64,000 bases of DNA from Aggregatimonas sangjinii (GCF_005943945.1 NZ_CP040710.1:2181001-2245000), one strand, 5' to 3'. Shown: positions 34,497 to 44,571, numbered from the stretch's first letter. The notes: generated by a model from the letters alone, not told the origin. Translations and numbers: made by a program.

Positions 34497-35309
34497 CTAT
34501 TTTGAAAAATATTCGATTACCTCTTGGCTCACACCGGTATTGCTAAACCCACCGTCGTGAAATAAGTTCTGCATCGTTACCTTGCGTGTTAAATCTGAAA
34601 ATAGGGTAACGGTATAGTCCGCGCAATCCTGAGCGGTCGCATTCCCCAATGGGGACATTTTCTCGGCATAACTGATAAAGCCATCAAAGCCTTTTACACC
34701 GGTACCGGCTGTAGTCGGTGTGGGCGATTGCGATATCGTATTTACCCGTACTTTCTTCTCTTTACCAAAGAAATATCCAAAACTACGGGCAACCGACTCT
34801 AAATAGGCTTTGTTATCGGCCATATCGTTATAATCGGGAAACACTCGTTGCGAAGCCATGTAGGTTAGCGCCACAATACTGCCCCATTCGTTCATGGCAT
34901 CGGACTTGTAGATGCTCTGCATGACCTTGTGAAATGAAAGTGCGGAAATATCCCAGCCTTTGGTCGTAAAGTCGTATTTCTCATCAGTATAATGACGTCC
35001 TTTTCGAACGTTAACGGACATTCCGATAGAGTGAAGCACGAAATCGAGTTTCCCGCCCAAAATTTCCATCGATTTGTTGATGAGATTATCCAAATCCTCC
35101 TCCAAAGTGGCGTCTGCCGGAATAATCTCCGAACCGGTCTTTTCCGCCAATTCGTTGATTTTGCCCATTCTCATGGCCACGGGCGCATTGGTCAACACAA
35201 AGGTTCCACCTTCGGCATGAACCCGCTCTGCTGTTTTCCATGCAATGGAATTCTCGTCCAAGGCCCCAAAAATGATTCCCTTTTTACCTTTTAATAGATT
35301 ATACGACAT
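34497..35309 (-). CDS. fabI: enoyl-[acyl-carrier-protein] reductase FabI
   Basis: A 270-residue SDR enzyme for the last reduction of each fatty-acid elongation cycle. The FabI-type N terminus GKKGIIFGALDENSIAWKTA, the segment FVLHSIGMSVN and the catalytic Tyr-x6-Lys (YNDMADNK) are present, as is GFSNTGVSQEV near the end. Length is normal. It has its own terminator and is probably an independent unit within a minus-strand run. Confidence 0.96.
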   Translation of the reverse strand: MSYNLLKGKKGIIFGALDENSIAWKTAERVHAEGGTFVLTNAPVAMRMGKINELAEKTGSEIIPADATLEEDLDNLINKSMEILGGKLDFVLHSIGMSVNVRKGRHYTDEKYDFTTKGWDISALSFHKVMQSIYKSDAMNEWGSIVALTYMASQRVFPDYNDMADNKAYLESVARSFGYFFGKEKKVRVNTISQSPTPTTAGTGVKGFDGFISYAEKMSPLGNATAQDCADYTVTLFSDLTRKVTMQNLFHDGGFSNTGVSQEVIEYFSK

Positions 35310-35527
35310 TATGTTTTAGGCTTTAGTTAGTTTTTAGTGGTTTCGCCCCATCTTTTTAGGTTATATAATTATTAGGCGAGTTCGAATTCAAAGGTATTTA
35401 AAAAAATTGGCAGTTTTTTATAAAGTTCAGCGTTCTCCGTAGGTTTTCGCGGTTTTCGATTTATCATACCGTCAAATTCGGGTATCGCGACAAAATGAAT
35501 AGTTTACTTTGCCCAAGAAGATGAGTT

Positions 35528-37180
35528 CTAATTCAACAATTGCCTAGCGTGCGCCATGGCGGAATCGGTTAGCGATTTTCCACCCAGCATTTCGGCTAAC
35601 TCCACTACCCGCTCGTCTTGGTCCAGCAGCGTCATACGCGTATGGGTCGTGGCACCCTCCTCTTCCTTAAACACCTTATAGTGTTGATGGCCTTTTGAAG
35701 CGACCTGGGGTAAATGGGTAATCGAAAACACCTGCATTCTCTTGCTCATTGCGTGCATGATATCACCCATCTTGTTCGAAATCTCACCTGAAACGCCGGT
35801 ATCGATTTCATCGAACATCATGGTCGGTAGGTTTTCATAGTTACCCAAAATTGCTTTGATGACCAACATGATTCGCGAAAGTTCACCGCCGGAAGCCACT
35901 TTTTTCAATTCGCCGTACTGCGAGCCTTTATTGGCCGAAAAAAGAAAGGTCAAATCATCCTGCCCATTGTTTTTGAATTCTTTGGAAGGCGTAACTTCCA
36001 TTTTAAACGAAACACTTGGCATTCCCAGAGGCACCAAGCTCTCTTCTAATTGCTTTTTTAGTTTGGGCATCGCTGCCTGCCTAGAATCTCGTATCGCTTT
36101 GGCCGTCTTCGCCACAGCCTGTTTATCGCTTACAAGTTGGGTTTTCTTGTCCTTGATGTCTTCTTCCAAGTTTTCGGTAACGCTTACCTTTTCCGAAAGT
36201 TCGGATTGAATGTGTAATAGCGCTTCAATTTCCTGTACATTGTGCTTGCGCTGTAAATCGTATAACAATTGTAGTCTGGTATTGACCTTCTCAAGCCGTT
36301 GCGGATCGGCTTCGACCTTCTCTTGTTGGGCTTCCAAATCGGTGGCGATATCTTCTAGCTCTAAAAAAACGGACTGCACCCGTTCACTCAATTTTGAGAA
36401 ATCCGGCCCGTAAGTCTCTAAACGATTGGTAAGTTGTTTCAACTGCGCAAGCGAACCCAGAAGTCCCATTTGTTCATCGTTCAATAAACCATATCCTTGG
36501 GAAAGTTGTTCAAGAATGGTCTCGACGTTGTTCAATTGCTCGTATTCCGTTTCCAAATCATCCTGCAGCCCTTCTTTTAAATGGGCACTTTCCAACTCCT
36601 GCAGCAAGAAACTGTTGTAGTCGTATTCCTTAATAGCTTCACTTTGAGATGCAATAAGTTGATTCAGCTCTTTTAGGGTTTTTTGAAAGGTTTTCAATTC
36701 TTCTTTATACCGTTGCAATAAGTCTTTGTTGTCCGCTAGGGCGTCGATCAACTTCAATTGAAAATCGTTTTCGGTCAATAATAGCGTCTGGTGCTGGGAA
36801 TGCACATCGATCAAACGGCCTCCGAGTTCGGATAGTATTGCCAAGGTAACTGGGGAATCATTGATAAAGGCCCTTGACTTTCCACTGGGCAAGATTTCGC
36901 GACGAACTATCGTCAGGGGTTCATAATCCAAGTCATTGGTTTTGAAAAAACCCTTAAGACCATAGTGGTCAATCTGGAATTCAGCTTCGATAACGCACTT
37001 TCCATCGGCTTTACGTAACGAGCTTAAATCGGCCCGTTTTCCCAGGACTAAAGACAATGCACCAAGCAAAATGGATTTCCCTGCTCCGGTTTCGCCGGTA
37101 ATTACCGTAAACCCCTTAGTAAACGATACGTTCAAGTCGTCAATAAGAGCGAAGTTTTTAATGGAGAGGTTTACGAGCAC
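35528..37180 (-). CDS. recN: DNA repair protein RecN
   Basis: A 550-residue SMC-like ATPase for double-strand break repair. The N-terminal Walker A is ITGETGAGKSILLGALSLVL, a long central coiled coil covers about 150-380, and the C-terminal ABC signature ASGGELSRIMLVIKA and Walker B TMMFDEIDTGVSGE follow. The end has ITHLPQVASKGHQHYKV. Length is normal for the family. Confidence 0.96.
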   Translation of the reverse strand: MLVNLSIKNFALIDDLNVSFTKGFTVITGETGAGKSILLGALSLVLGKRADLSSLRKADGKCVIEAEFQIDHYGLKGFFKTNDLDYEPLTIVRREILPSGKSRAFINDSPVTLAILSELGGRLIDVHSQHQTLLLTENDFQLKLIDALADNKDLLQRYKEELKTFQKTLKELNQLIASQSEAIKEYDYNSFLLQELESAHLKEGLQDDLETEYEQLNNVETILEQLSQGYGLLNDEQMGLLGSLAQLKQLTNRLETYGPDFSKLSERVQSVFLELEDIATDLEAQQEKVEADPQRLEKVNTRLQLLYDLQRKHNVQEIEALLHIQSELSEKVSVTENLEEDIKDKKTQLVSDKQAVAKTAKAIRDSRQAAMPKLKKQLEESLVPLGMPSVSFKMEVTPSKEFKNNGQDDLTFLFSANKGSQYGELKKVASGGELSRIMLVIKAILGNYENLPTMMFDEIDTGVSGEISNKMGDIMHAMSKRMQVFSITHLPQVASKGHQHYKVFKEEEGATTHTRMTLLDQDERVVELAEMLGGKSLTDSAMAHARQLLN

Positions 37181-37281
37181 TGCTGATTAGTTTTGTGCTG
37201 TAAATATAATCTTTATCGAAATAGGATTCCAATATAACACGATGCCCAAAATACTGATGTATTTTTCAATATGAAACGAGT

Positions 37282-38166
37282 CTAGTACTTGATATCATTC
37301 CAAGTACTCGAGTAGAAAGGAGCCACCCTGTTCAGGGTCTCTTTTAATTTTACGATATCCATTTTTGGGCCATCGGAGAAGATGCTTTGGATTTCATCGG
37401 ATTTCGCTTCAAAGAAGGTTTGAATCAAAAAGGCATTGGGACGGCGTTTGATCATGGTCTCAAATAGTTTCATGGTGCCCGCAATGACCTGCTTTCCAGT
37501 ACTATTGTTATCGGCCAATACATCCATTCCTTTGCGATGATAATTGTACATCGCCACACGGTATTCGCGGTAGGTATTCGATAGCATATTGTCGATTAAT
37601 TGAAAGCGGCCTCTATTTTCGGAACTGTCCCATCCGGATGCGTTATTGCCCTGCGCCTGTGTGACTATATTTTGGGCTTTCCTGAAATGATCATTACCGC
37701 CTTCAAGGGAAAAGGTATCGGCATCCAAACCTAATACGACATAAACATAATACGCCACCACACTCAACAGATTCGATTCGAACGCATTTTCATTGAAGAC
37801 CAACGGTTGAAACTCCGTATAGCTAAAATTGAAATCCCCATCCTTATAATTGAACACCGGGGTCTCGTAGGAGGTATTGTATACCGGTCGTGAAGACTGT
37901 ATCTGAATGTTGCCCTCGAATCGATTCGATTGGTAATTGGTTATTGTAATGAACATCTGGGCACTAATGCGTTCGTTGTCCTTTACCTTCCGATTCGTCC
38001 ATTTGGTCTTGTTCACTAAATCATTCAGGGCCGACTCCAAAGTCTTGAAAATCGGCAGGTCTCCCTGCGAGAGCTGATCGGAATTTACCGTAACGGTACA
38101 TCGGAGCTCTTGGGCGGTTAACCCAAAGGAGAACAACAAAATGAGGATTGTGATTGCCTTACGCAT
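37282..38166 (-). CDS. DUF4835 family secreted protein
   Basis: A 294-residue protein with signal peptide (ITILILLFSFGLTAQ). It has the DUF4835 pattern: LRCTVTVNSDQL near the mature N terminus, LNDLVNKTKWTNRK, and a central YYVYVVLGLDADTFS. The C terminus is YSSTWNDIKY. Its function is unknown but it is conserved next to coaBC and recN in Bacteroidota, and probably acts in the periplasm or on the inner face of the outer membrane. It overlaps the end of coaBC by 8 bp. Confidence 0.9.
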   Translation of the reverse strand: MRKAITILILLFSFGLTAQELRCTVTVNSDQLSQGDLPIFKTLESALNDLVNKTKWTNRKVKDNERISAQMFITITNYQSNRFEGNIQIQSSRPVYNTSYETPVFNYKDGDFNFSYTEFQPLVFNENAFESNLLSVVAYYVYVVLGLDADTFSLEGGNDHFRKAQNIVTQAQGNNASGWDSSENRGRFQLIDNMLSNTYREYRVAMYNYHRKGMDVLADNNSTGKQVIAGTMKLFETMIKRRPNAFLIQTFFEAKSDEIQSIFSDGPKMDIVKLKETLNRVAPFYSSTWNDIKY

Positions 38167-39364
38167 GAATTCTGCTAATTATTTCATTCCAGATATCCTC
38201 GGCAACTTCAGCCTTGGTCTTTAAATCAAACGTTTTAATCGCTAAATTCTTATCTATAAAACGGATTTTATTAGTTGCCTTACCAAAGCCCGCTCCCGGG
38301 TCGTTCAACGAGTTCAGCACGATCGCATCGAGATTTTTACGGTGTAGTTTTCCCTTGGCGTTTTCTACCTCGTTTTCGGTCTCCAGCGCAAAGCCTACCA
38401 AAAACTGGTTTTCTTTTATTTCACCCAATGACAAGAGTATGTCCTTATTTTTTGTCAACTCGATGGTAAGCTCGGTATCGGCTTTTTTTATCTTTTGGTT
38501 CGCCACGGTCTTAGGCCGGTAGTCGGCAACGGCGGCTGCGCAGATCGCCACGTCGACTGCGCCATACACCTTGTGTGCGGCCTCGTACATTTCTTCAGCG
38601 GTGACGACGCGGTGCACATCAATGTTCGTATTTCTTACGGTCAGATGCGATGGCCCCGACACCAAAGTCACTTGCGCACCAAGCTCGGCAGCGGCCTCGG
38701 CGAGTTCAAAACCCATTAAACCGGTGGAATGGTTCCCCAAAAAACGCACGGGGTCAATGGCTTCATAGGTGGGCCCGGCAGTTACCAATATTTTTTTGCC
38801 GCTTAAGGGCAAGCCAGCAGAAAGATGTGTCGTGATAAAAGAGACGATATCCTCTGGTTCGGCCATTCGGCCTTCGCCATGCAGGCCACTCGCTAGTTCA
38901 CCGGAGGCAGCGGGAATCATGGTATTCCCGAACGATTCTAGTTTTTCGAAAGAAACTTTTGTGGTGGGATGCTTATACATATCCAAATCCATGGCCGGTG
39001 CAAAGTAGACAGGACACTTTGCCGAGAGATAGGTTGCCAACAACAGATTATCACAGGTACCGTTGGCCATTTTTGAAAGGGTATTGGCCGTCGCTGGAGC
39101 GATAAGCATGATATCGGCCCAGAGCCCCATTTCTACATGGTTGTTCCAATCGGTACTATTGCCTTCGTTTTTCACAAAGGAAGTAACCGCCGAATTTTTG
39201 GAGAGAGTAGCCAGCGTAAGCGGGGAAACAAAAGAGCTGGCACTTTCCGTCAAAATCACTTTGACATCGGCACCAGCTTTAATCAGTAAACGAACTAGAA
39301 ACGTAGTTTTGTAAGCGGCGATGCCTCCTGTTATACCTAAGAGGATGTTCTTACCGCTAAGCAT
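38159..39364 (-). CDS. coaBC: bifunctional phosphopantothenoylcysteine decarboxylase/phosphopantothenate-cysteine ligase
   Basis: A 401-residue fusion doing two consecutive CoA-synthesis steps. The N-terminal flavoprotein (CoaC, about 1-180) shows LLGITGGIAAYKT and the catalytic His in DWNNHVEMGLWAD, with APATANTLSKMANGTCDNLL. The C-terminal ligase (CoaB, about 190-401) has LVTAGPTYEAIDPVRFLGN, a substrate segment ENAKGKLHRKNLD, and VLNSLNDPGAGFG. It lies immediately after the omega-like subunit gene and together with coaE in this window covers most of the pathway's later part. Confidence 0.96.
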   Translation of the reverse strand: MLSGKNILLGITGGIAAYKTTFLVRLLIKAGADVKVILTESASSFVSPLTLATLSKNSAVTSFVKNEGNSTDWNNHVEMGLWADIMLIAPATANTLSKMANGTCDNLLLATYLSAKCPVYFAPAMDLDMYKHPTTKVSFEKLESFGNTMIPAASGELASGLHGEGRMAEPEDIVSFITTHLSAGLPLSGKKILVTAGPTYEAIDPVRFLGNHSTGLMGFELAEAAAELGAQVTLVSGPSHLTVRNTNIDVHRVVTAEEMYEAAHKVYGAVDVAICAAAVADYRPKTVANQKIKKADTELTIELTKNKDILLSLGEIKENQFLVGFALETENEVENAKGKLHRKNLDAIVLNSLNDPGAGFGKATNKIRFIDKNLAIKTFDLKTKAEVAEDIWNEIISRIHA

Positions 39365-39700
39365 CTACTGTACGTCTTTCTCTGTGTTCCTGTGGTATAT
39401 TTTATCCATCAACCATTCCTCAACGGCCAAGGCATGCGGCTTCGGGAGTTTCTCATAGAATTTGGAAACTTCGATTTGCTCCTTGTTCTCAAAAACCTCT
39501 TCCAGACTATCGCTATAGGTTGCGAACTCTTCTAGTTTTTCCAGCAATTCTTTTTTGATTTCAGAATTGATCTGTACAGCTCTTTTGGCAGTAATCGAGA
39601 TGGCCTCGTAAATATTATCGGTAGGTTTGTCAAACTCGTTCTTGTTGATGGTCACCGTAGAAACCGATGCTGTTGAATTTTTAAGTTCATTCATATTCAT
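39365..39700 (-). CDS. RNA polymerase omega-like subunit
   Basis: About 111 residues from ATG at 39700 (MNMNELKNS; another ATG lies 6 bases on at 39694); the frame is open upstream but into bamD. The NEFDKPTDNIYEAISITAKRAVQIN segment, split around TDNIYEA, is the Bacteroidota version of RpoZ, which helps assemble RNA polymerase. The C-terminal half is longer than in proteobacteria and helical. It lies between bamD (13 bp upstream) and coaBC (no gap), so it is co-transcribed. Confidence 0.87.
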   Translation of the reverse strand: MNMNELKNSTASVSTVTINKNEFDKPTDNIYEAISITAKRAVQINSEIKKELLEKLEEFATYSDSLEEVFENKEQIEVSKFYEKLPKPHALAVEEWLMDKIYHRNTEKDVQ

Positions 39701-39713
39701 AATATCAAGATTA

Positions 39714-40553
39714 TTATTTGGTAGTTGCGGTATCGCCAACCATTACTTGCATTTCTTTGTTGATGTCTTCCAAAAGCCGATCGGCATCTTCCTTAAATTT
39801 AGTTTCTGGAAATTGCTTCATCAGCGTAGCATAATGTTTTTTTGCACTTTCAAAACGTTCCTTTTTTAGACGGTTCAAACTGTTCAATCCCAACTCGGTT
39901 GCCGATTGAAACCTATAGAACATCGCCTCTTCCCTGAATATCGATCCGGGGTAATCGCTTAAAAAATTGTCAAATGCCGCTATGGCAGGCGTAAGGAACG
40001 TATAATCGAATTTGCCCAGTTTATTGTACTGCTTCGCAATCTCATAGGCCTTCTTTTCTTTCTTCTGCGTCAATTCCTGAGCCATGATATTGGCTTCTGC
40101 AAAGTATTCCGAATCCGAATAACTATTGATAAAAGTCTGTAGTTTCGAAAGCGCCTTGTCCGTATCCGTTTGATCCAAAGAATACACCGGACTCAATTGA
40201 TAGGTGCTTTTGGCTCCCAGAAAAGACGCCTCGGCCAACTTTTCACTTTTGGGATACGATTTTATAAAGCGTTCGAACTGGTAGGTTGCCGTATTGTAGT
40301 CTTTTTGTTTGTAATAACTGTTCGCTAAAAAGAACATGACCCGCTCTCCTTGCGGTTTCCCGATATATTTCGGGGCTATCTGTTCGAATAACCGTAACCC
40401 TCTTTTAAAATCGCCTTCGTTGTAGTACGCTTCGGCCATCTCATATTTGGCCTTGATATCTTCGTTCTTAAGTACTTTTTGGTACTCGTTACAAGAAACA
40501 CCCAAAAGCACTAGTACAAAAATGGGAAACAATTTTCGTATTCTTAAAAACAT
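39714..40553 (-). CDS. bamD: outer membrane protein assembly factor BamD
   Basis: A 279-residue lipoprotein with signal ending LLGVSCN. TPR helices follow: KYEMAEAYYNEGDFKRGLRL, NSYYKQKDYNTATYQFERF, KSYPKSEKLAEASFLGAKS, and more through about 250. It belongs to the Bam complex that inserts beta-barrels into the outer membrane. A promoter-like element at 40558-40565 ends 4 bases before its ATG. It heads the run bamD, omega-like subunit, coaBC, DUF4835. Confidence 0.94.
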   Translation of the reverse strand: MFLRIRKLFPIFVLVLLGVSCNEYQKVLKNEDIKAKYEMAEAYYNEGDFKRGLRLFEQIAPKYIGKPQGERVMFFLANSYYKQKDYNTATYQFERFIKSYPKSEKLAEASFLGAKSTYQLSPVYSLDQTDTDKALSKLQTFINSYSDSEYFAEANIMAQELTQKKEKKAYEIAKQYNKLGKFDYTFLTPAIAAFDNFLSDYPGSIFREEAMFYRFQSATELGLNSLNRLKKERFESAKKHYATLMKQFPETKFKEDADRLLEDINKEMQVMVGDTATTK

Positions 40554-40557
40554 TTTG

Positions 40558-40565
40558 CAAAATTA
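40558..40565 (-). promoter_or_regulatory. probable bamD -7 element (TAATTTTG on minus strand)
   Basis: A TAnnTTTG match ending only 4 bases before the bamD ATG, which would give a leaderless or nearly leaderless message. Confidence 0.45.
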
Positions 40566-40657
40566 GGGATTATAGGTGGATTTAAAAAACATATTTTAAT
40601 CCGTAAAAATAAGGTGTTCAATGGGTTCGAAAACCTTTTTAGCGAAGATTTAACGTA

Positions 40658-41548
40658 TCAGGCTTCCGTTTTGTCGAACTGCTTCACAAAAGCACCGATC
40701 TTATTTTTCAAGCCGACGGTCGCCTCGACCAATGGAAGCCGAACTTTAGCACTGCTAAGACCGAACATCTCGAAGATAGCTTTGATGCCAGCGGGATTTC
40801 CTTCCTTGAAAATCAAATCCATCCCCTCCTGCAGGGCAAAGTGTAATTTTAGTGCTTCATCTTTATCGCCTTGCAGTCCTAAAGTAATCATTTGGGAAAA
40901 CTCATTCGGGAGCCCCTGCCCTAGCACGGATATCACCCCTGAACCACCTTCAAGCACCGTGGGCAATGCTGTACTATCGTCACCTGAAAGGACGAGAAAC
41001 GTCTCTGGTTTTCCGGCGATAAGTTGTTTTATCTGGTCCATATCACCACAAGCCTCTTTAATGGCCACAATATTGCTAAAATCCCGCGCCAATCGCAAGG
41101 TGGTTTCCGGCAGCATATTACTGCCAGTTCGCCCGGGTACGTTGTAGACGATAATTGGCTTGGGCGAAGCTTGTGACAATGCTTCAAAGTGCCTATAAAT
41201 GCCTTCCTGTGTGGGCCTGTTATAATATGGGGAAACGGAAAGAACCGCATCGAAAGCGGACAAATCGAGCGTTTTCAGTTCTTCGACCACGGCGGCGGTA
41301 TCGTTGCCCCCTACACCCAATACCAGCGGTAGACGTCCGGCGTTGGCATCTACAATGGTATCGACTACGAACTGCTTTTCCAATTTTGAAAGGGTAACAG
41401 CCTCCCCAGTGGTACCCAGTGCCACGAGGTATTCAATTCCGCCATCAATACAATACTGTACGATTTTGCGCAAGGCGTGCTCGTCGACCGACATATCATC
41501 CTTAAAAGGAGTAACCAAAGCTACCCCTGTACCAATCAGTTCTTTCAT
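40658..41548 (-). CDS. dapA: 4-hydroxy-tetrahydrodipicolinate synthase
   Basis: A 296-residue lysine/diaminopimelate-pathway enzyme condensing pyruvate with aspartate semialdehyde. Motifs: TGVALVTPF at the start, [30 protein letters not shown], the Tyr segment [12 protein letters not shown], and the Schiff-base Lys in [10 protein letters not shown]. Length is normal. It starts within the end of the DUF6913 gene (4-base overlap). Confidence 0.96.
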   Translation of the reverse strand: MKELIGTGVALVTPFKDDMSVDEHALRKIVQYCIDGGIEYLVALGTTGEAVTLSKLEKQFVVDTIVDANAGRLPLVLGVGGNDTAAVVEELKTLDLSAFDAVLSVSPYYNRPTQEGIYRHFEALSQASPKPIIVYNVPGRTGSNMLPETTLRLARDFSNIVAIKEACGDMDQIKQLIAGKPETFLVLSGDDSTALPTVLEGGSGVISVLGQGLPNEFSQMITLGLQGDKDEALKLHFALQEGMDLIFKEGNPAGIKAIFEMFGLSSAKVRLPLVEATVGLKNKIGAFVKQFDKTEA

Positions 41549-42081
41549 CTTTTTATCTCGTCCAATACCCCAAGGTATTTCTTTAATTCCGACTTGAATA
41601 TTTTAAAATCCTTCAAGGGAATATCCAATATCAAATCATTAAAATAACTATCCATTTCGGTAAATCCCACTCGGAAACGCGCTTTTGCCTTTACACTCAT
41701 CAACTTCATCAACAAATTGTCCTGCTTGTAGTAGTTTACTAACAAGTCATAATCCCGGCTTAAAAATTCGAGTGCATAACTATTCTCGATTTTTCCGTTC
41801 CAACCTAAATCCTTATCTGAAAAAACCGGCGTCGAATAAGGCGAATTCTTATCGTAATACGACTTGTAACCAATAATCTTGACCGCATTCGGCCTAAGGT
41901 TGTATTCTTCCTGAAATTGATAGAACTCTTCGGCCTTATCGAATGCCTCCATATCAACAATACAACCGATCGAGGTAATGCCATGACTTCTATCGACAGG
42001 CACTAAAGGGGTCTTCATGGCGGCGTTCAAAAATTTTACGCCCGATTTGTACTTGAACTTATCTTTTATTCCCTTAATCAT
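41545..42081 (-). CDS. DUF6913-like conserved protein
   Basis: A 178-residue protein without signal peptide or membrane helix. It carries [17 protein letters not shown] and [20 protein letters not shown] near the N terminus and the segment [19 protein letters not shown] in the middle, as in small Flavobacteriaceae proteins encoded just before dapA; the DUF number is from memory. The function is unknown. It overlaps dapA by 4 bases, so the two are translationally coupled. Confidence 0.72.
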   Translation of the reverse strand: MIKGIKDKFKYKSGVKFLNAAMKTPLVPVDRSHGITSIGCIVDMEAFDKAEEFYQFQEEYNLRPNAVKIIGYKSYYDKNSPYSTPVFSDKDLGWNGKIENSYALEFLSRDYDLLVNYYKQDNLLMKLMSVKAKARFRVGFTEMDSYFNDLILDIPLKDFKIFKSELKKYLGVLDEIKR

Positions 42082-42195
42082 GTATTTTTACATTTGGAAC
42101 GCATTGCTACAACTTAAACGTCGAAAATAGCTACTGCGTGTTACAAATGTAAAGAAATATCCACCTTACCATTTCGGTGCAAGATAAAAAGGATT

Positions 42196-42960
42196 GTGAA
42201 TTTAAAAATACAACATTTTGTTATATTTATAACTTTCTTAGGGCTTTTATCCTGTAAGGAAGAAACGGCCAGGCTCGTTCGTATGAGTGCCGAGCAAATG
42301 GTGATCGACTCGACTGCCGGTGAAGTCGATTCGGTAAAAAAACTTTTGATTCCCTACACGCAAAGAATCAATATAGTATTGGACAGCACGCTTGCCTATG
42401 CACCCAAAACCTTTGACAAGGCCAATGGACGCTACAATACCGATATTGGAAACTTGATGGCGGACCTGATCGTTTTGCAGGCCGGTCCTATTTTCAAATC
42501 CCGAACGGGGAAGGATCTCGATTTTGCCCTATTAAATTACGGGGGCATCCGCTCACAGATATCAAAGGGCAAGGTTTCCGCCAGAACCGCGTATGAGGTC
42601 ATGCCGTTCGAAAACACCATCATAGTGGTTGAGCTTAACGGGAAATCGGTTATGAAAATGGTCGATTATCTGCTGGAAGCAGAACAACCCCATCCCATTT
42701 CAAAAGAAGTACAAATCGTTTTAAAATCCGACGGGAGTTTGCACGAAATACGACTATCCGGAAAGCCATTGGTCATGGATCAACGGTACTATGTCGCCAC
42801 CAGCGATTATTTGGTAAACGGAGGGGATTCTATGTTGTTTTTCAAAGAGGCCTTGGGAACCACTAATACCGATTATCTCATTCGCAATGCGATGATCGAC
42901 TATTTTAAAAAGGCAGATACCTTGTGGGCTGTCATTGACAATAGGGTTTATAGCTTATAA
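42196..42960 (+). CDS. 5'-nucleotidase C-terminal domain lipoprotein
   Basis: A 254-residue protein starting at GTG 42196 with a lipoprotein signal ending FLGLLSCK. The body is the C-terminal domain of UshA-type 5'-nucleotidases: NTDIGNLMADLIVLQAG, FALLNYGGIRSQISKGKV, VMPFENTIIVVELNGKSV and YVATSDYLVNGGDSM. It binds substrate in two-domain enzymes but has no metal site alone. The matching metallophosphatase is the next gene (43193), so the two-domain enzyme is split and in reversed order. Confidence 0.9.
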   Translation: MNLKIQHFVIFITFLGLLSCKEETARLVRMSAEQMVIDSTAGEVDSVKKLLIPYTQRINIVLDSTLAYAPKTFDKANGRYNTDIGNLMADLIVLQAGPIFKSRTGKDLDFALLNYGGIRSQISKGKVSARTAYEVMPFENTIIVVELNGKSVMKMVDYLLEAEQPHPISKEVQIVLKSDGSLHEIRLSGKPLVMDQRYYVATSDYLVNGGDSMLFFKEALGTTNTDYLIRNAMIDYFKKADTLWAVIDNRVYSL

Positions 42961-43192
42961 CGCTAGCATCGCTTGAATTATAAAAGTTCAAACAGGGTGG
43001 CATACCTATTCGATCAGCGTATTTGCGTCATATGCTCTAAAGTATGAAGATATAAATCAAGGCTTTAAAATGTAGGAGGTAATTCAAGAAAAGAATACAC
43101 CTACCATTGCGTTTACAAGACTTTTGAACCAATAAAGAGGCTTGAAAACTTCTGTAGTTGGTGGGCTTAAAATTTACGACAAGATATTATAA

Positions 43193-44104
43193 ATGAATAG
43201 AAGAACCTTTATTGGTGAAACAGCGGCTGCGGCAACATTTCTCGGCTTAGGCGGCCTTCCGCTTAGTTCATGCGCGAGACCACGGAGTAAAAAAATAACT
43301 ATTCTACATACCAATGATGTGCATAGTCATATCGATGCGTTCCCGAGAGACCACGCTACTTGGGGCAATCTTGGCGGGGTCGCGAGAAGAGCGTCCCTAG
43401 TGAATCGAATTCGACAGGAAAATCCGAACACGCTATTATTTGATGCCGGTGATATTTTTCAGGGCACGCCCTACTTTAATTTTTATGGCGGCGAATTGGA
43501 ATTTAAACTCATGTCGATGCTAAAATACGACGCAGCGACCATTGGCAACCACGATTTTGATAATGGCATAGATGGTCTATTCGCACAGTTACCCAATGCC
43601 AAATTTCAGCTGCTCAGTGCAAACTACGATTTTAGCAATACCGTAATGAATGGGCATGTAAAACCGTACGATATTTATACCGTAGATGGCATAAAAATCG
43701 GCGTGTACGGACTAGGAATCGAGCTCGATGGTCTTGTTGGCAAACGTCTGTTCAAGGAAACCGTTTACCTTAACCCTTATGAAATTGCCTATGATTGCGA
43801 GCGAAGACTTAAATTAGAAGAAGGATGCGATATCATCGTTTGCTTGTCACATCTGGGCTACCAATATGCAAGGGAACAGAAACCCAACGATCTTGAATTG
43901 GCGGCTAAGACCAAGTATACGGATTTAGTAATCGGTGGGCATACCCATACATTTTTAGACAAACCTAGCATCGTAAAAAATATGGCCGGCAACAATGTCC
44001 TCGTCAATCAAGTGGGTTGTTTTGGGCTACATTTGGGACGAATTGATTTTTACTTCGATTCTGCTCTAAAGGGCAGCGCCGAGGGCGTTTCGATACAGGT
44101 GTAA
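43193..44104 (+). CDS. Tat-exported metallophosphatase (5'-nucleotidase N-terminal domain)
   Basis: A 303-residue protein with a twin-arginine signal (NRRTFIGETAAAATFLGLGG) and a following LSSC that could be a lipobox. The metal sites are complete: LHTNDVHSHIDAF, LFDAGDIFQGTPY, TIGNHDFDNG, CLSHLGY and VIGGHTHTF. It should hydrolyse nucleotides or UDP-sugars in the periplasm together with the C-terminal-domain protein encoded just upstream. It is followed by the acetyltransferase after 11 bp. Confidence 0.92.
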   Translation: MNRRTFIGETAAAATFLGLGGLPLSSCARPRSKKITILHTNDVHSHIDAFPRDHATWGNLGGVARRASLVNRIRQENPNTLLFDAGDIFQGTPYFNFYGGELEFKLMSMLKYDAATIGNHDFDNGIDGLFAQLPNAKFQLLSANYDFSNTVMNGHVKPYDIYTVDGIKIGVYGLGIELDGLVGKRLFKETVYLNPYEIAYDCERRLKLEEGCDIIVCLSHLGYQYAREQKPNDLELAAKTKYTDLVIGGHTHTFLDKPSIVKNMAGNNVLVNQVGCFGLHLGRIDFYFDSALKGSAEGVSIQV

Positions 44105-44115
44105 GTACGTTTAAT

Positions 44116-44571
44116 ATGATGAAGCTTCACAGAACTACATCCGACAATCAGGACTTTATCAACTTGGTCGCGTTACTCGATGCCGATTTGGCCGAACGTG
44201 ACGGCGAGGAACATGCTTTTTATCATCAGTTCAATAGTATTCAGGAATTGAAACATGCGCTGGTCGTTTACGAAAATGATATCGCTATAGGCTGTGGCGC
44301 CGTTAAACAATTCGATTCGTATACCATGGAAGTTAAACGAATGTACGTCTTACCAGATTACCGTGGCAGGTCTATCGCCACTACCCTATTGGCGGCTTTG
44401 GAGCAATGGACGCTTGAATTGGGGTATACACGCTGCATTCTTGAAACGGGCAAGCGACAACCGGAGGCCATTGCCTTATACAGAAAAAATGGATATAAGG
44501 TTATTCCAAACTACGGGCAGTATGCTGGGATTGAAAACAGTGTTTGCTTTGAAAAAACAGTATCTTTCTAA
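44116..44571 (+). CDS. GNAT family N-acetyltransferase
   Basis: A 151-residue GNAT-fold protein. The acetyl-CoA binding region reads RMYVLPDYRGRSIATTLLAALE and is preceded by the beta strand YTMEVK. YTRCILETGKRQPEAIALYRKNGY is the usual end-of-domain segment, split by LETG. The substrate is unknown. The start is ATG 44116 or 44119. It is close behind the metallophosphatase gene and probably shares its transcript. Confidence 0.9.
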   Translation: MMKLHRTTSDNQDFINLVALLDADLAERDGEEHAFYHQFNSIQELKHALVVYENDIAIGCGAVKQFDSYTMEVKRMYVLPDYRGRSIATTLLAALEQWTLELGYTRCILETGKRQPEAIALYRKNGYKVIPNYGQYAGIENSVCFEKTVSF

